From: Cohnella xylanilytica
GTDB taxonomy: Bacteria > Bacillota > Bacilli > Paenibacillales > Paenibacillaceae
Direction of reading: 5' to 3'
DNA length: 64,000 bases
NCBI RefSeq assembly: GCF_014212175.1
Contig: NZ_JACJVR010000005.1
Coordinates: forward strand, 62,001 to 126,000
Positions 33,756 through 41,614 of the stretch are shown in pieces. The notes beneath the pieces were generated by a model. That model made no database searches. It saw only the letters and a program-made list of their open reading frames with translations, and was not told the DNA's origin. The position numbers and the translations under genes were made by a program. How positions within the stretch are numbered: the first letter of the stretch is position 1; each line of letters begins with the position of its first letter.

Positions 33756-34289
33756 TTGAAATTGCGAATATGGCCTGTTGCGATAACAGCCGCGTTGTCT
33801 GCGGCAATCCTGTTCGGAGGCTGGTATGCCTACGGACATTACGGAATCGAGAAGCCGCTCGACCGGGTCGCCGAAGCGATTCCGGGAGTCGAGTCGGCCG
33901 AGACGAACAGCACCGTAGGCGGCGTCGAGCTCGCGGTGAAGCTGTCGCCGGACGCGGATCTCGCCGCGATCTACCGGCAAGTGCAGGAGCAAGGCTCCAA
34001 GACGATCGGCGGCAAGAAGCTGAACCTGGTCGTGAACGAGCCTTCGGACCCGACTCTCGAGAAGGCTTGGGGACAAGCGCTCTTCGACGTCGCCGAAGCG
34101 ATGGACCATCGCCGTTATTCCGAGATCCGGGACGCGATGGACAAGCTGACGAAGGCGAATCCGGGACTGACGGCGACGACGGAGATGGACGATTCCAACG
34201 TCTACATCCGCCTGCGTTCGGGCGACGCCGTCAAATCCGTCATTCTTCCTCGGGTGCCCGAGAAGCTGGGGGTGTGGCCGAATGCGTAA
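33756..34289 (+). CDS. Unknown membrane-anchored extracytoplasmic protein, partner of FtsH-like gene
   Basis: 177 residues from a TTG start that has AGGAGGG 8 bases upstream. MKLR is followed by one membrane segment (residues 6-27, PVAITAALSAAILFGGWYAY); the remaining ~150 residues would be outside the cell. I do not recognise the family; the outer part looks like two alpha/beta modules (AIPGVESAETNSTVGGVELAV and VPEKLG region). It overlaps the FtsH-like gene by 8 bases, so the two are translationally coupled. It may supply the outer domain that the FtsH-like protein lacks; this is inference. Confidence 0.8.
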   Translation: MKLRIWPVAITAALSAAILFGGWYAYGHYGIEKPLDRVAEAIPGVESAETNSTVGGVELAVKLSPDADLAAIYRQVQEQGSKTIGGKKLNLVVNEPSDPTLEKAWGQALFDVAEAMDHRRYSEIRDAMDKLTKANPGLTATTEMDDSNVYIRLRSGDAVKSVILPRVPEKLGVWPNA

Positions 34290-35781
34290 GCTCGGACAAT
34301 ACGGCAAAGAGATCGCGATCGGCTTCGTCCCCGTGCTTCTCGTCTTCCTGATCTTCGCCGGCGTTCCGGCGCTCCCGCTTCTGATGGGAGTCTGCCTGAC
34401 GGCCGGCTTGCTTCTGCTCGCCCGGGCGAGGGGAGGGCTTGCGGTCGGCGCTGCCGCGAAGAAGGCGCCGGCCCGCTCCCCGCAGTATCTGACGTTCGAA
34501 GATATCGGAGGCCAGGAGCAGGCGAAGCGCGAGCTGACGGAAGCCCTTGAATTCCTGGTCCAAAGAGACAAGCTGTCCAAGCTGGGCATCCGCCCGCTTA
34601 AGGGCATTCTGCTGACCGGGCCTCCGGGCACCGGCAAGACGCTGCTGGCCAAGGCGGCCGCGCAGCACACGAATTCCGTCTTCGCGGCGGCTTCGGGCAG
34701 CGAATTCGTCGAGATGTACGTCGGCGTCGGCGCCGGCCGCATCCGCGACCTGTTCCAGCAGGCGCGCCGCCAGGCGATCAAGGAGAAGAAGGACTGCGCG
34801 ATCATCTTCATCGACGAGATCGACGGCATCGGCGGCAAGCGCGACGGCGGACAGCACCGCGAGTACGACCAGACGCTGAACCAGCTGCTGACCGAGATGG
34901 ACGGCATCCAGGGCGACGAGCATCCGCGCGTGCTTCTGATCGCGGCGACGAACCGCAAGGAGCTGCTCGACTCGGCCCTGCTGCGGCCGGGCCGGTTCGA
35001 CCGCCATATCCAGGTCGACCTGCCGGACAAGACGGGCCGCGAGCATATTCTGGAGCTTCACGCCCGGAACAAGCCGCTCGCGGAAGACGTCTCCCTGGCG
35101 AAGATCGCCGACGAGACGTTCGGCTTCTCGGGCGCCCAGCTCGAGAGCGTCATGAACGAAGCGGCGATCTACGCGATGCGCGAAGAGAACGAGACGATCA
35201 GCGCCGCGAACCTGGCCCAGGCGATCGACAAGGTCATGATGGGCGAGCGGATGGACCGGGAGACGACCCGCGAGGAGCGGGAGCGCGTCGCCATCCACGA
35301 GCTCGGGCACGCCATCATGGCCGAGACCGTCCGGCCGGGCAGCGTCGCGCAGGTGTCGCTGACGCCTCGCGGCCAGGCGCTCGGCTACGTCCGCCATCAC
35401 CCGAGCCAAGACCGTTACCTGTACACGAAGACGTTCCTCGAGGAGCAAATCATGGTGGCCCTCGGCGGAGCCGTAGCGGAGGAGCTGAATTACGGCGGCC
35501 GGAGCACGGGCTCCCGGGGCGACTTCGACCAGGCGACGAACATCGTCCGCTCGATCATCGAATCCGGCATGTCGGACCTCGGCATCGTTCACCCCGAGGC
35601 GCTGACGGCCGAGCAGTGGTCGAAGGAGAACGCCCGGATTCTGAACGATCTGACGGAGAGAACGCGGGAGCTGCTGGGCCGCCGCCTGGACACGTTCCAG
35701 AGGCTGCTCGCCGTTCTGGTCCAAGAGGAGACGCTGTCGGGAGAGAGACTTCGCGAGGAATTGAACCGTACCGCCGCTTGA
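34282..35781 (+). CDS. FtsH-like membrane AAA+ zinc metalloprotease lacking the external domain
   Basis: 499 residues. Two hydrophobic helices near residues 10-50 are joined by only a few residues, so the ~80-residue external domain of FtsH is missing. The AAA+ domain is canonical: Walker A TGPPGTGKTLLAKA, pore loop FVEMYVGVG, Walker B AIIFIDEID, second region of homology and arginine fingers LRPGRFDR. The protease zinc site is IHELGHAI, with a third ligand Asp in SRGDFDQA. All catalytic residues are kept, so it should be an active processive protease. It is shorter than housekeeping FtsH and is probably a paralogue. Confidence 0.9.
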   Translation: MRKLGQYGKEIAIGFVPVLLVFLIFAGVPALPLLMGVCLTAGLLLLARARGGLAVGAAAKKAPARSPQYLTFEDIGGQEQAKRELTEALEFLVQRDKLSKLGIRPLKGILLTGPPGTGKTLLAKAAAQHTNSVFAAASGSEFVEMYVGVGAGRIRDLFQQARRQAIKEKKDCAIIFIDEIDGIGGKRDGGQHREYDQTLNQLLTEMDGIQGDEHPRVLLIAATNRKELLDSALLRPGRFDRHIQVDLPDKTGREHILELHARNKPLAEDVSLAKIADETFGFSGAQLESVMNEAAIYAMREENETISAANLAQAIDKVMMGERMDRETTREERERVAIHELGHAIMAETVRPGSVAQVSLTPRGQALGYVRHHPSQDRYLYTKTFLEEQIMVALGGAVAEELNYGGRSTGSRGDFDQATNIVRSIIESGMSDLGIVHPEALTAEQWSKENARILNDLTERTRELLGRRLDTFQRLLAVLVQEETLSGERLREELNRTAA

Positions 35782-35795
35782 TTCGGCACCTATCG

Positions 35796-35831
35796 GGCGC
35801 TTTCGGACTTTCGGGTCCGGGAGCGCCTTTT
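35796..35831 (+). terminator. Intrinsic terminator after the FtsH-like gene
   Basis: GGCGCT / AGCGCC outer stem with an inner GGAC / GTCC helix, then TTTT. Confidence 0.7.
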
Positions 35832-35950
35832 CGTCGATGGCGAACCCGCTCGAAATCTTAAACTTTTCCTCAACAATTCCCGTCTTTCTTTAGGAGTATT
35901 TAAAGGAAATAAACGAGCAATTGTGGTAGCATAAAAAGAGGTCAATCGAT

Positions 35951-35986
35951 CCGGAACCCCTCTATCGGGGAATTCCGGTTTTTCTT
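35951..35986 (+). terminator. Second terminator, insulating the next ECF sigma gene
   Basis: CCGGAA ... TTCCGG with inner CCCC / GGGG, then TTTTTCTTT. It lies just before the ECF promoter and blocks read-through into the sigma gene. A weak extended -10 (TGGTAGCAT, 35924-35932) upstream could feed a short attenuated transcript. Confidence 0.8.
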
Positions 35987-36014
35987 TGAACCGAACGGGC
36001 GTCATGTTCGTCAA
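35987..36014 (+). promoter_or_regulatory. ECF-type promoter of the second sigma operon
   Basis: TGAACC (35987-35992), 16 bases, CGTCAA (36009-36014) fits the TGAAAC-N16-CGT(C/A) pattern of Bacillus ECF sigma factors. Autoregulation is likely. The start would be near 36020, very close to the ribosome binding site. Confidence 0.55.
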
Positions 36015-36030
36015 ATAAGAGGTGAACGGT

Positions 36031-36594
36031 TTGAATTCCGAGGCGAATTTCGATTATTTGAGATATATGACCGATCATGAGGACAAGAAGGCGCTGCTCG
36101 GCGAGCTCATGACGGTTTACGGCAAGGAAGTTTGGAATTATGCTTATAGCATTACCCGCAAGTGGGATATGGCGGACGATATCGCCCAGGAAGTGTTCAT
36201 CAAGGTATACAAGAACCTTCACAGCTTCCGCAGCGACGCCTCCGTCAAGACGTGGCTTCTTACGATCACCCGCAATACGGCCATCGACTTCCAGCGCTCC
36301 GCGTTTATCCGGAAGGTCACCTTGACCGATTGGGTCGGAGAGACCGGCGAGCGCCGGTCGGTCGAGCAGGACGTGATCGAGAACCAGGCGGTGAACGAGA
36401 TGTGGAATCTCGTGCTGAAGCTGCCGGTCAAGTATCGGGAGGTTCTTATCCTATACGCTCATAACCAGTTATCGCTGAAGGAGATAGCGGACATGCTCGG
36501 AGTGACGGAAGGCACGGTCAAGTCGAGAATGTTCCACGCCCGCAAGAAACTATCGAAGATGAAGGAGCGGATGGAGTATGGATCCGACCGATAA
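36031..36594 (+). CDS. ECF-type RNA polymerase sigma factor (second)
   Basis: 187 residues from TTG at 36031, which has AGAGGTGA 5 bases upstream; the GTG at 36022 lies inside that site. Region 2 is visible as WDMADDIAQEVFIKVYKNLHSF and TWLLTITRNTAIDF. Region 4 is LPVKYREVLILYAHNQLSLKEIADMLGVTEGTVKSRMF (shown by its ends LPVKYR and KSRMF). SigY/SigV-like in size and composition, but the group is not certain. It overlaps the next gene, a single-pass membrane protein, by 17 bases, as ECF/anti-sigma pairs do. Confidence 0.92.
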   Translation: MNSEANFDYLRYMTDHEDKKALLGELMTVYGKEVWNYAYSITRKWDMADDIAQEVFIKVYKNLHSFRSDASVKTWLLTITRNTAIDFQRSAFIRKVTLTDWVGETGERRSVEQDVIENQAVNEMWNLVLKLPVKYREVLILYAHNQLSLKEIADMLGVTEGTVKSRMFHARKKLSKMKERMEYGSDR

Positions 36595-37846
36595 GGAACT
36601 GAAGGAGCAGCTCTCGCAAGGACCGCTCGTTCGGAACGGGTTCGACGACCGCCTGCGCAAACGTATCGAAGACAGCCTGGACCGGCCGCGCAGCCGGTTC
36701 GGACGGACGACCCGCGTCCGCTGGAGTACCGCCGGAGCCGCCGCGCTTCTGCTGATCTTCGCGCTGGCCGGCATCTGGCATTGGGCTCCCGGAAGCGGGG
36801 GGACGAATCCGATGGGCTCGCACGCGAGCCTCGCGGGCCCCTCCGAGTCCAAGGCGGTCCCGGGCTCGGAGGAGAACGAGGAGCTTCGCTCGGCGCTGCT
36901 GCTCGGGCTGCGCAAGGACGTGACCGTACCGGACGGACAGATCGTCAGCACGTACCGGACCGTTCTCGTCGCCCCGCAGGACGGGAAGCTCGCCGTCGCG
37001 GCCCAAGGTCCCGGCATCGTCATGCCGTATAAGCAGACGTTCTGGAAGATCGAATCGACCGCCGACGACGGGAGCACGGAGTCCCAGAGCCTGATCGCCT
37101 ACCAGGCGTACGGAAGCAAGGCGCTGACCGAGAGACCGGCGTCCACCGTCGCCAACCCGCGCGAGGGACTCGCGACCGAGAGAATCTTGTACGTCGGCAA
37201 GGAGTACGTGTCGGTCGCTCAGGAGGTCGACGCCAAGGGCGTGCCGGGCGAATACCGCTTCGTCAAGACGATCAAGCAGCTGGCCGCCTCCGCGGGAACC
37301 GACTTCGACGCCCGGACGGAGCCTCACGTCGATCTCGAGACCGTCCTGAAGGATGAGGCCGTCGCGAGCAGCGAGCCGACGGCGAACGTCGACCTGTGGA
37401 GCGACGCGTCCGCGGTGACGATCTCGAGCGGCAGGACGGAGCAGTGGGCGATCGTCCGCAAGCCGGGTCAATGGACCGGCGTTACGTACGCCCAATCGGC
37501 GGAGCTGGGAGCCCTCGACGTGAATACGGAGAAGGAAGTTCCCGTGACGATGCCGAACGCGGTCGTGCCGGAAGACCGGCTGCTGCTCGATTGGGACCAG
37601 ATCCGCAAGATCGAGCCGTCGGCCACCGACGCGTATATGTTCCAGGAGCTGCTGGCCGCGGTCGTCGACCGGGAGATCAGGATCTATCCCTACAAGCAGA
37701 AGAACGGCCTGAACAATCCGCTGTCGCTCGAATTGGAGCCGAACGAATCCATCATTATGGTGGAGTGGGCGCTCAACCAGTCGGAGACGAAGAATTACGC
37801 CGATCAGTGGCGGACGAAGGTCGCCGCCATCCTCGGCCAATCGTAA
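36578..37846 (+). CDS. Membrane protein, probable anti-sigma factor for the second ECF sigma
   Basis: 422 residues. About 48 N-terminal cytoplasmic residues, one membrane segment (residues 50-68, AGAAALLLIFALAGIWHW), and an external domain of ~350 residues of unknown fold. There is no ZAS zinc motif. Position and coupling to the sigma gene, and the short cytoplasmic part able to bind it, argue for an anti-sigma or sensor role. The large external domain could detect an envelope signal. No recognised domain; the function is inferred from context. Confidence 0.75.
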   Translation: MDPTDKELKEQLSQGPLVRNGFDDRLRKRIEDSLDRPRSRFGRTTRVRWSTAGAAALLLIFALAGIWHWAPGSGGTNPMGSHASLAGPSESKAVPGSEENEELRSALLLGLRKDVTVPDGQIVSTYRTVLVAPQDGKLAVAAQGPGIVMPYKQTFWKIESTADDGSTESQSLIAYQAYGSKALTERPASTVANPREGLATERILYVGKEYVSVAQEVDAKGVPGEYRFVKTIKQLAASAGTDFDARTEPHVDLETVLKDEAVASSEPTANVDLWSDASAVTISSGRTEQWAIVRKPGQWTGVTYAQSAELGALDVNTEKEVPVTMPNAVVPEDRLLLDWDQIRKIEPSATDAYMFQELLAAVVDREIRIYPYKQKNGLNNPLSLELEPNESIIMVEWALNQSETKNYADQWRTKVAAILGQS

Positions 37847-37859
37847 CGGAGAATCGCTC

Positions 37860-37888
37860 TTGCCGTTCGCGGCGGGGCGTGGTATTCT
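37860..37888 (+). promoter_or_regulatory. Sigma-A promoter for the serC T-box leader
   Basis: TTGCCG (37860-37865), 17 bases, TATTCT (37883-37888), four of six in each box. Confidence 0.5.
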
Positions 37889-37894
37889 AACGTT

Positions 37895-38105
37895 AATTTC
37901 ATCCCGACATCATGCCGATGAAGAGCATCCAACTCGGAGGCGTTCCCGTCAAGCCGCCGATCCCGCGCCATGCGGATCGCCGGTCGAAGTCAACCGGCCC
38001 CGCCCGTTACCGCGGAACCAAGAGGATCGGCCCTTGCGGCCGGTCAAGTTGGGTGGCACCGCGAGCGAACGCTCCTCGTCCCAATCGGACGCGGAGCGTT
38101 TTTTT
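37895..38105 (+). promoter_or_regulatory. T-box riboswitch upstream of serC
   Basis: The T-box sequence GGGTGGCACCGCG occurs at 38051-38063, inside an antiterminator that competes with a terminator at 38069-38105. TGGC in the bulge would pair with a GCCA acceptor end, which fits tRNA-Ser (discriminator G) and serine-related serC. Upstream hairpins are CCGGT / ACCGG (37980-37997) and GATC-rich 37959-37979. The leader is only about 210 bases, so stem I is compact. AGC at 37924-37926 and TCC at 37928-37930 are candidate serine specifier codons; the specifier loop was not resolved. Confidence 0.85.
38069..38105 (+). terminator. T-box terminator before serC
   Basis: AACGCTCC / GGAGCGTT with inner GTCC / GGAC and seven T. 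Confidence 0.9.
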
Positions 38106-38138
38106 GTATTTTTGGCGATAACCGAATGAACGAAGGAG

Positions 38139-39236
38139 ATGGGGACGATAGAGACGCGCAAGATGAACTTCAATCCGGGACCGGCCGCGCTGCCGCTCGA
38201 AGTGCTGGAGGAGGCGAGGGACAGTCTCGTCTCGCACGGCAAGCTGGGCATGTCGATCATGGAGGCCTCCCACCGCAGTCCCGCCGTCGAGGAGTTGTTC
38301 CGGGAGACGGAGAGACGGCTGCTCTCGCTGGCGGAAGCGCCGGCGGGCTATCGGGTACTCTTCATGGGGGGAGGCGCGAGCGCTCAATTCGCCCTCGTTC
38401 CGATGAACCTGCTGCCGCGCGGGGGCTTCGCCGCCTATGCGTTGACCGGAAGCTTCGCCGAGAAGGCGTACGAGGAAGCGGCCCGGGTCGGCCGGGCCGA
38501 GATCGCGTTCAGCTCGAAGGAATCGGGCTGGCGGCGAGCCCCCGTTCCGGAAGAAGTCCGGTCGACGCCGGGGGCGGCCTACCTTCACGTTACGGTAAAC
38601 AATACGATCGAAGGCTCGCAATGGAACGGCCTTCCCGTGACGGGCGGCGCGCCGCTCGTCGGCGACGTCACGAGCTGCCTGCTCGGCAGGCGGCTGGATC
38701 TGTCGAAGTTCTCGCTCGTCTACGCGGGAGCGCAGAAGAATCTCGGACCGGCCGGCGTGACGGCGGTCATTGCGAAGGAATCGATCCTGGCCGATGCCGG
38801 AGAGGGGCTGCCCCTTATTTTCCGCTACGCCACGTACTTGAAGAACGATTCCCTCTATAACACGCCGCCGGTGCATTCGGTGTATATGATGAATCTCGTG
38901 CTCCGCTGGACCGAGAGGCAGGGGGGCGTCGCCGCGCTGGAGACGGCCAACGCCGCCAAGGCGAAGCGGCTGTACGACGCGATCGACCGAAGCGGGGGCT
39001 TCTACGAAGGAGCGGTGGAGGAAGCCGCCCGGTCTATGATGAACGTCATATGGCGGATCGCCGATCGAAAGCTGGAGAATCGCTTCCTTGCGATGGCGGA
39101 AGAGAACGGGTTCGAAGGCTTGGCGGGACACCGGAGCGTAGGCGGGATGCGGGCTTCCCTGTACAACGCGGTGTCCCCGGAGAGCTGCGGCGCGCTCGCC
39201 GAATTCATGAACGAATTCGCGCGCTTGCACGGCTGA
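38139..39236 (+). CDS. serC: Phosphoserine aminotransferase
   Basis: Up to 365 residues; the conserved part starts MNFNPGPAALPLEVLEEA. PLP Lys lies in YAGAQKNLGPAG; FMGGGASAQFA and HVTVNNTIEGSQW are the phosphate- and cofactor-binding segments. It makes phosphoserine from 3-phosphohydroxypyruvate in serine synthesis. The start is unclear: the ATG at 38139 directly touches GAAGGAG (no spacer) and the ATG at 38163 is 24 bases from it. A non-standard start near 38148 would have the best spacing. The T-box just upstream implies serine starvation control. Confidence 0.93.
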   Translation: MGTIETRKMNFNPGPAALPLEVLEEARDSLVSHGKLGMSIMEASHRSPAVEELFRETERRLLSLAEAPAGYRVLFMGGGASAQFALVPMNLLPRGGFAAYALTGSFAEKAYEEAARVGRAEIAFSSKESGWRRAPVPEEVRSTPGAAYLHVTVNNTIEGSQWNGLPVTGGAPLVGDVTSCLLGRRLDLSKFSLVYAGAQKNLGPAGVTAVIAKESILADAGEGLPLIFRYATYLKNDSLYNTPPVHSVYMMNLVLRWTERQGGVAALETANAAKAKRLYDAIDRSGGFYEGAVEEAARSMMNVIWRIADRKLENRFLAMAEENGFEGLAGHRSVGGMRASLYNAVSPESCGALAEFMNEFARLHG

Positions 39237-39353
39237 TCCCCCTCGCATTCTTCATATTATCGTCGATTTTAAGGCCGATACCGGGTATGTTAAAATGAAG
39301 GGGATTAAACCGAGAGATATCGCACCGCAGGACGGGCAGTGGAGGGAATCCGG

Positions 39354-40226
39354 ATGTTTCGCAGCATTGGGGTAGTCGGAGGAGGCACCATGGGGCAGAG
39401 CATCGCCGAGATGCTCGCCGTCAAGGGGCTGGACGTGCATTTGACGGAGAAGACGCCGGATCGGCTGTCGGCGGCGCTGCAGGCGATCGAGACGAGCCTG
39501 GACCGCCAGATCGAGAAGTGGGCCATCACGTTGGCCGAGAAGAAGCTCATTCTGAACCGAATCCATACCGCTCCTTCCTTGGAGCATCTCGCGCAATGCG
39601 ATCTCGTCATCGAGACGATCAGCGAGGATCTGGACAGCAAGCAGTCGGTGTTCGCCCAATTGGACGCGATCCTGCCGCAGGAGACGGTCATCGCGAGCAA
39701 TACGTCGACGCTCAGCTTGACGGAGCTGGCGGGGGCGACCCGCCATCCGGAGAGGGTCATCGGCATGCACTTCGTCTATCCCGCGATTCGGATCGACGTC
39801 GTCGAGATCATTCGCGGCCTGCAGACGTCCGACGAGACGTTCCGCGCGACGAAGGACTTCATCGAGCAGGTGCTCGCCAAGAAGGGCGTCATGGTATACG
39901 AGTCGCCGGGCTTCGTCACGACGCGATTGATCTGCCTGCTCATCAACGAAGCGCTGCATCTGCTCGAGGAAGGGGTCGCTTCCGCGGAGGATATCGACGC
40001 TTCGATGCGCATCGGCTATTCGTTCCAGCACGGCCCGCTCGAGATGGCCGACCGCTTCGGCCTCGATTCGGTGCTCGCGGCGCTGGAGCGGATGTTCCGC
40101 GAATACGGGGAGCTTAAGTACCGTCCGTCCATCTTGCTGAAGAAGAAGGTACGAGCCGGCCAGCTCGGCGTCAAGACGGGCATCGGATTTTTCGGCTACG
40201 ACAAGGACGGTGAACGCGTCTCATGA
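39354..40226 (+). CDS. 3-hydroxyacyl-CoA dehydrogenase (3-hydroxybutyryl-CoA dehydrogenase type)
   Basis: 290 residues, the length of stand-alone HBD enzymes. The NAD motif is IGVVGGGTMGQSIAEMLA; IASNTSTLSLTELA and GMHFVYPAIRIDVVEII hold the catalytic region (the family usually has GMHFFNP, so two residues differ). The C-terminal helical domain has DRFGLDSVLAALERM. It interconverts acetoacetyl-CoA and 3-hydroxybutyryl-CoA. The ATG at 39354 has GGAGGG 7 bases upstream. It overlaps ackA by ATGA, an unusual pairing. Confidence 0.88.
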   Translation: MFRSIGVVGGGTMGQSIAEMLAVKGLDVHLTEKTPDRLSAALQAIETSLDRQIEKWAITLAEKKLILNRIHTAPSLEHLAQCDLVIETISEDLDSKQSVFAQLDAILPQETVIASNTSTLSLTELAGATRHPERVIGMHFVYPAIRIDVVEIIRGLQTSDETFRATKDFIEQVLAKKGVMVYESPGFVTTRLICLLINEALHLLEEGVASAEDIDASMRIGYSFQHGPLEMADRFGLDSVLAALERMFREYGELKYRPSILLKKKVRAGQLGVKTGIGFFGYDKDGERVS

Positions 40227-41449
40227 ACGTGCTGGTCATCAACGCGGGAAGCTCGTCGCTCAAGTATCAGCTCTATGACATGAACAACGAATCGGTGCTG
40301 GCCAAGGGGCGCGTCGAACGAATCGGCATGGAGTCTTCCATTCTGACGCACGAGGTCGAGGGCCAGGCGGAGGTTCGGGAAGTAAGCGAGATTCTCGAGC
40401 ATACGACCGCCGTGCGCAAGGTGCTCGACATGCTGACGCACCGCAAGTTCGGCGTTCTCCGCAACATCGAGGACATCCAGGCCGTCGGCCATCGGATCGT
40501 GCACGGAGGGGAGTCGTTCCGGGAGTCGGTGCTGATCGACGACGAGGTCAAGCTGGAGATTCGCAAGCTGTTCGACCTGGCGCCTCTTCACAATCCGGCC
40601 CACATGATGGGCATTACGGCGGTCGAAGCGAACCTGCCCGGCGTGCCGCAGGCGGTCGTCTTCGACACGGCGTTTCATCAATCGATGCCGCCGTCCTCGT
40701 ACCTGTACGCGATCCCGACCGTACTGTACCGCAAGCACAAGATCCGGCGGTACGGCTTCCACGGCACCTCGCACGACTACGTCAGCAAGCAGGCGGCCGA
40801 GTTCCTCGGCCGGCCGCTGGATTCGCTCAAGATCGTCAGCTGCCATATCGGCAACGGGGCGAGCTGCACGGCGATTCTGAACGGCAAGTCGTACGACACG
40901 TCCATGGGGATGACGCCGCTCGAAGGGCTGATGATGGGAACGAGAAGCGGCGACCTGGACCCGGCGATCGTCCCGTACACGATCAATAAGGAAGATTTGA
41001 CGCTGAACGAAGTCAATTCGATGCTCAACAAGCACAGCGGGCTGATGGCCGTCTCCGGCATCAGCAGCGACATGCGCGAAGTCGTCCAGGCGATGGAAGA
41101 GGGCAGCGATTCGGCCCGCCTCGCGTTCGAGATGTACGCGTACCGCATTCGCAAGTACGTCGGCGCTTACGCGGCGGCGATGAACGGCATCGACGTCCTG
41201 CTGTTCACGGCAGGGGTCGGGGAGAATTCCGCCGTGCTGCGCAAGCGGGTCTGCGAGGGGCTGACGTTCCTCGGCATCGACCTGGACGAGAACCGCAACG
41301 AGGTCCGCTCCGGCGAGACGCGGCGGATCTCGGCGGACAGGTCCAGGGTGGAGGTGCTCGTCGTGCCGACGAACGAGGAGCTGCTTATCGCGCGGGACAC
41401 GTACCGGCTCGCGCGGAATCGGGCCTTGACCGACACGCTCGGAGATTGA
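40223..41449 (+). CDS. ackA: Acetate kinase
   Basis: 408 residues. NAGSSSLKYQLYD at the N-terminus, GHRIVHGGE, FDTAFHQSMP, RRYGFHGTSHDYV, HIGNGASC and GVGENSA are the ASKHA-kinase signatures. It converts acetyl phosphate and ADP to acetate and ATP. No phosphotransacetylase gene is adjacent. It is coupled by ATGA to the dehydrogenase gene. Butyrate kinase was considered, but the motifs and length fit acetate kinase. Confidence 0.95.
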   Translation: MNVLVINAGSSSLKYQLYDMNNESVLAKGRVERIGMESSILTHEVEGQAEVREVSEILEHTTAVRKVLDMLTHRKFGVLRNIEDIQAVGHRIVHGGESFRESVLIDDEVKLEIRKLFDLAPLHNPAHMMGITAVEANLPGVPQAVVFDTAFHQSMPPSSYLYAIPTVLYRKHKIRRYGFHGTSHDYVSKQAAEFLGRPLDSLKIVSCHIGNGASCTAILNGKSYDTSMGMTPLEGLMMGTRSGDLDPAIVPYTINKEDLTLNEVNSMLNKHSGLMAVSGISSDMREVVQAMEEGSDSARLAFEMYAYRIRKYVGAYAAAMNGIDVLLFTAGVGENSAVLRKRVCEGLTFLGIDLDENRNEVRSGETRRISADRSRVEVLVVPTNEELLIARDTYRLARNRALTDTLGD

Positions 41450-41472
41450 AGGCACGGCAGACCGGCTAGCTC

Positions 41473-41535
41473 GGGAAGCTTGGGAAGCTCGGGAAGCTCG
41501 GGAAGCACAGGAAGTTCGACAAGTTCGACAAGCCG
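41473..41535 (+). repeat. Seven tandem 9-base repeats between ackA and asnS
   Basis: Period 9: GGGAAGCTT, GGGAAGCTC, GGGAAGCTC, GGGAAGCAC, AGGAAGTTC, GACAAGTTC, GACAAGCCG. The frame is open through it toward asnS, but there is no start signal, so it is treated as a non-coding spacer. No terminator or T-box was seen before asnS. Confidence 0.85.
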
Positions 41536-41614
41536 GCCGGTACGACAAGTACGGCGAGCTCGCAAGTTGGCTGGAGTTACGTCGACAGCAGCGCAATTGC
41601 AAAGGAGGATGGCC

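Noticed and set aside
41480..41614. Ser/Gly/Thr-rich N-terminal extension of asnS through the repeats
   Set aside because: AAAGGAGG at 41601-41608 selects the ATG at 41615; the extension is repeat-encoded and lacks a ribosome binding site.
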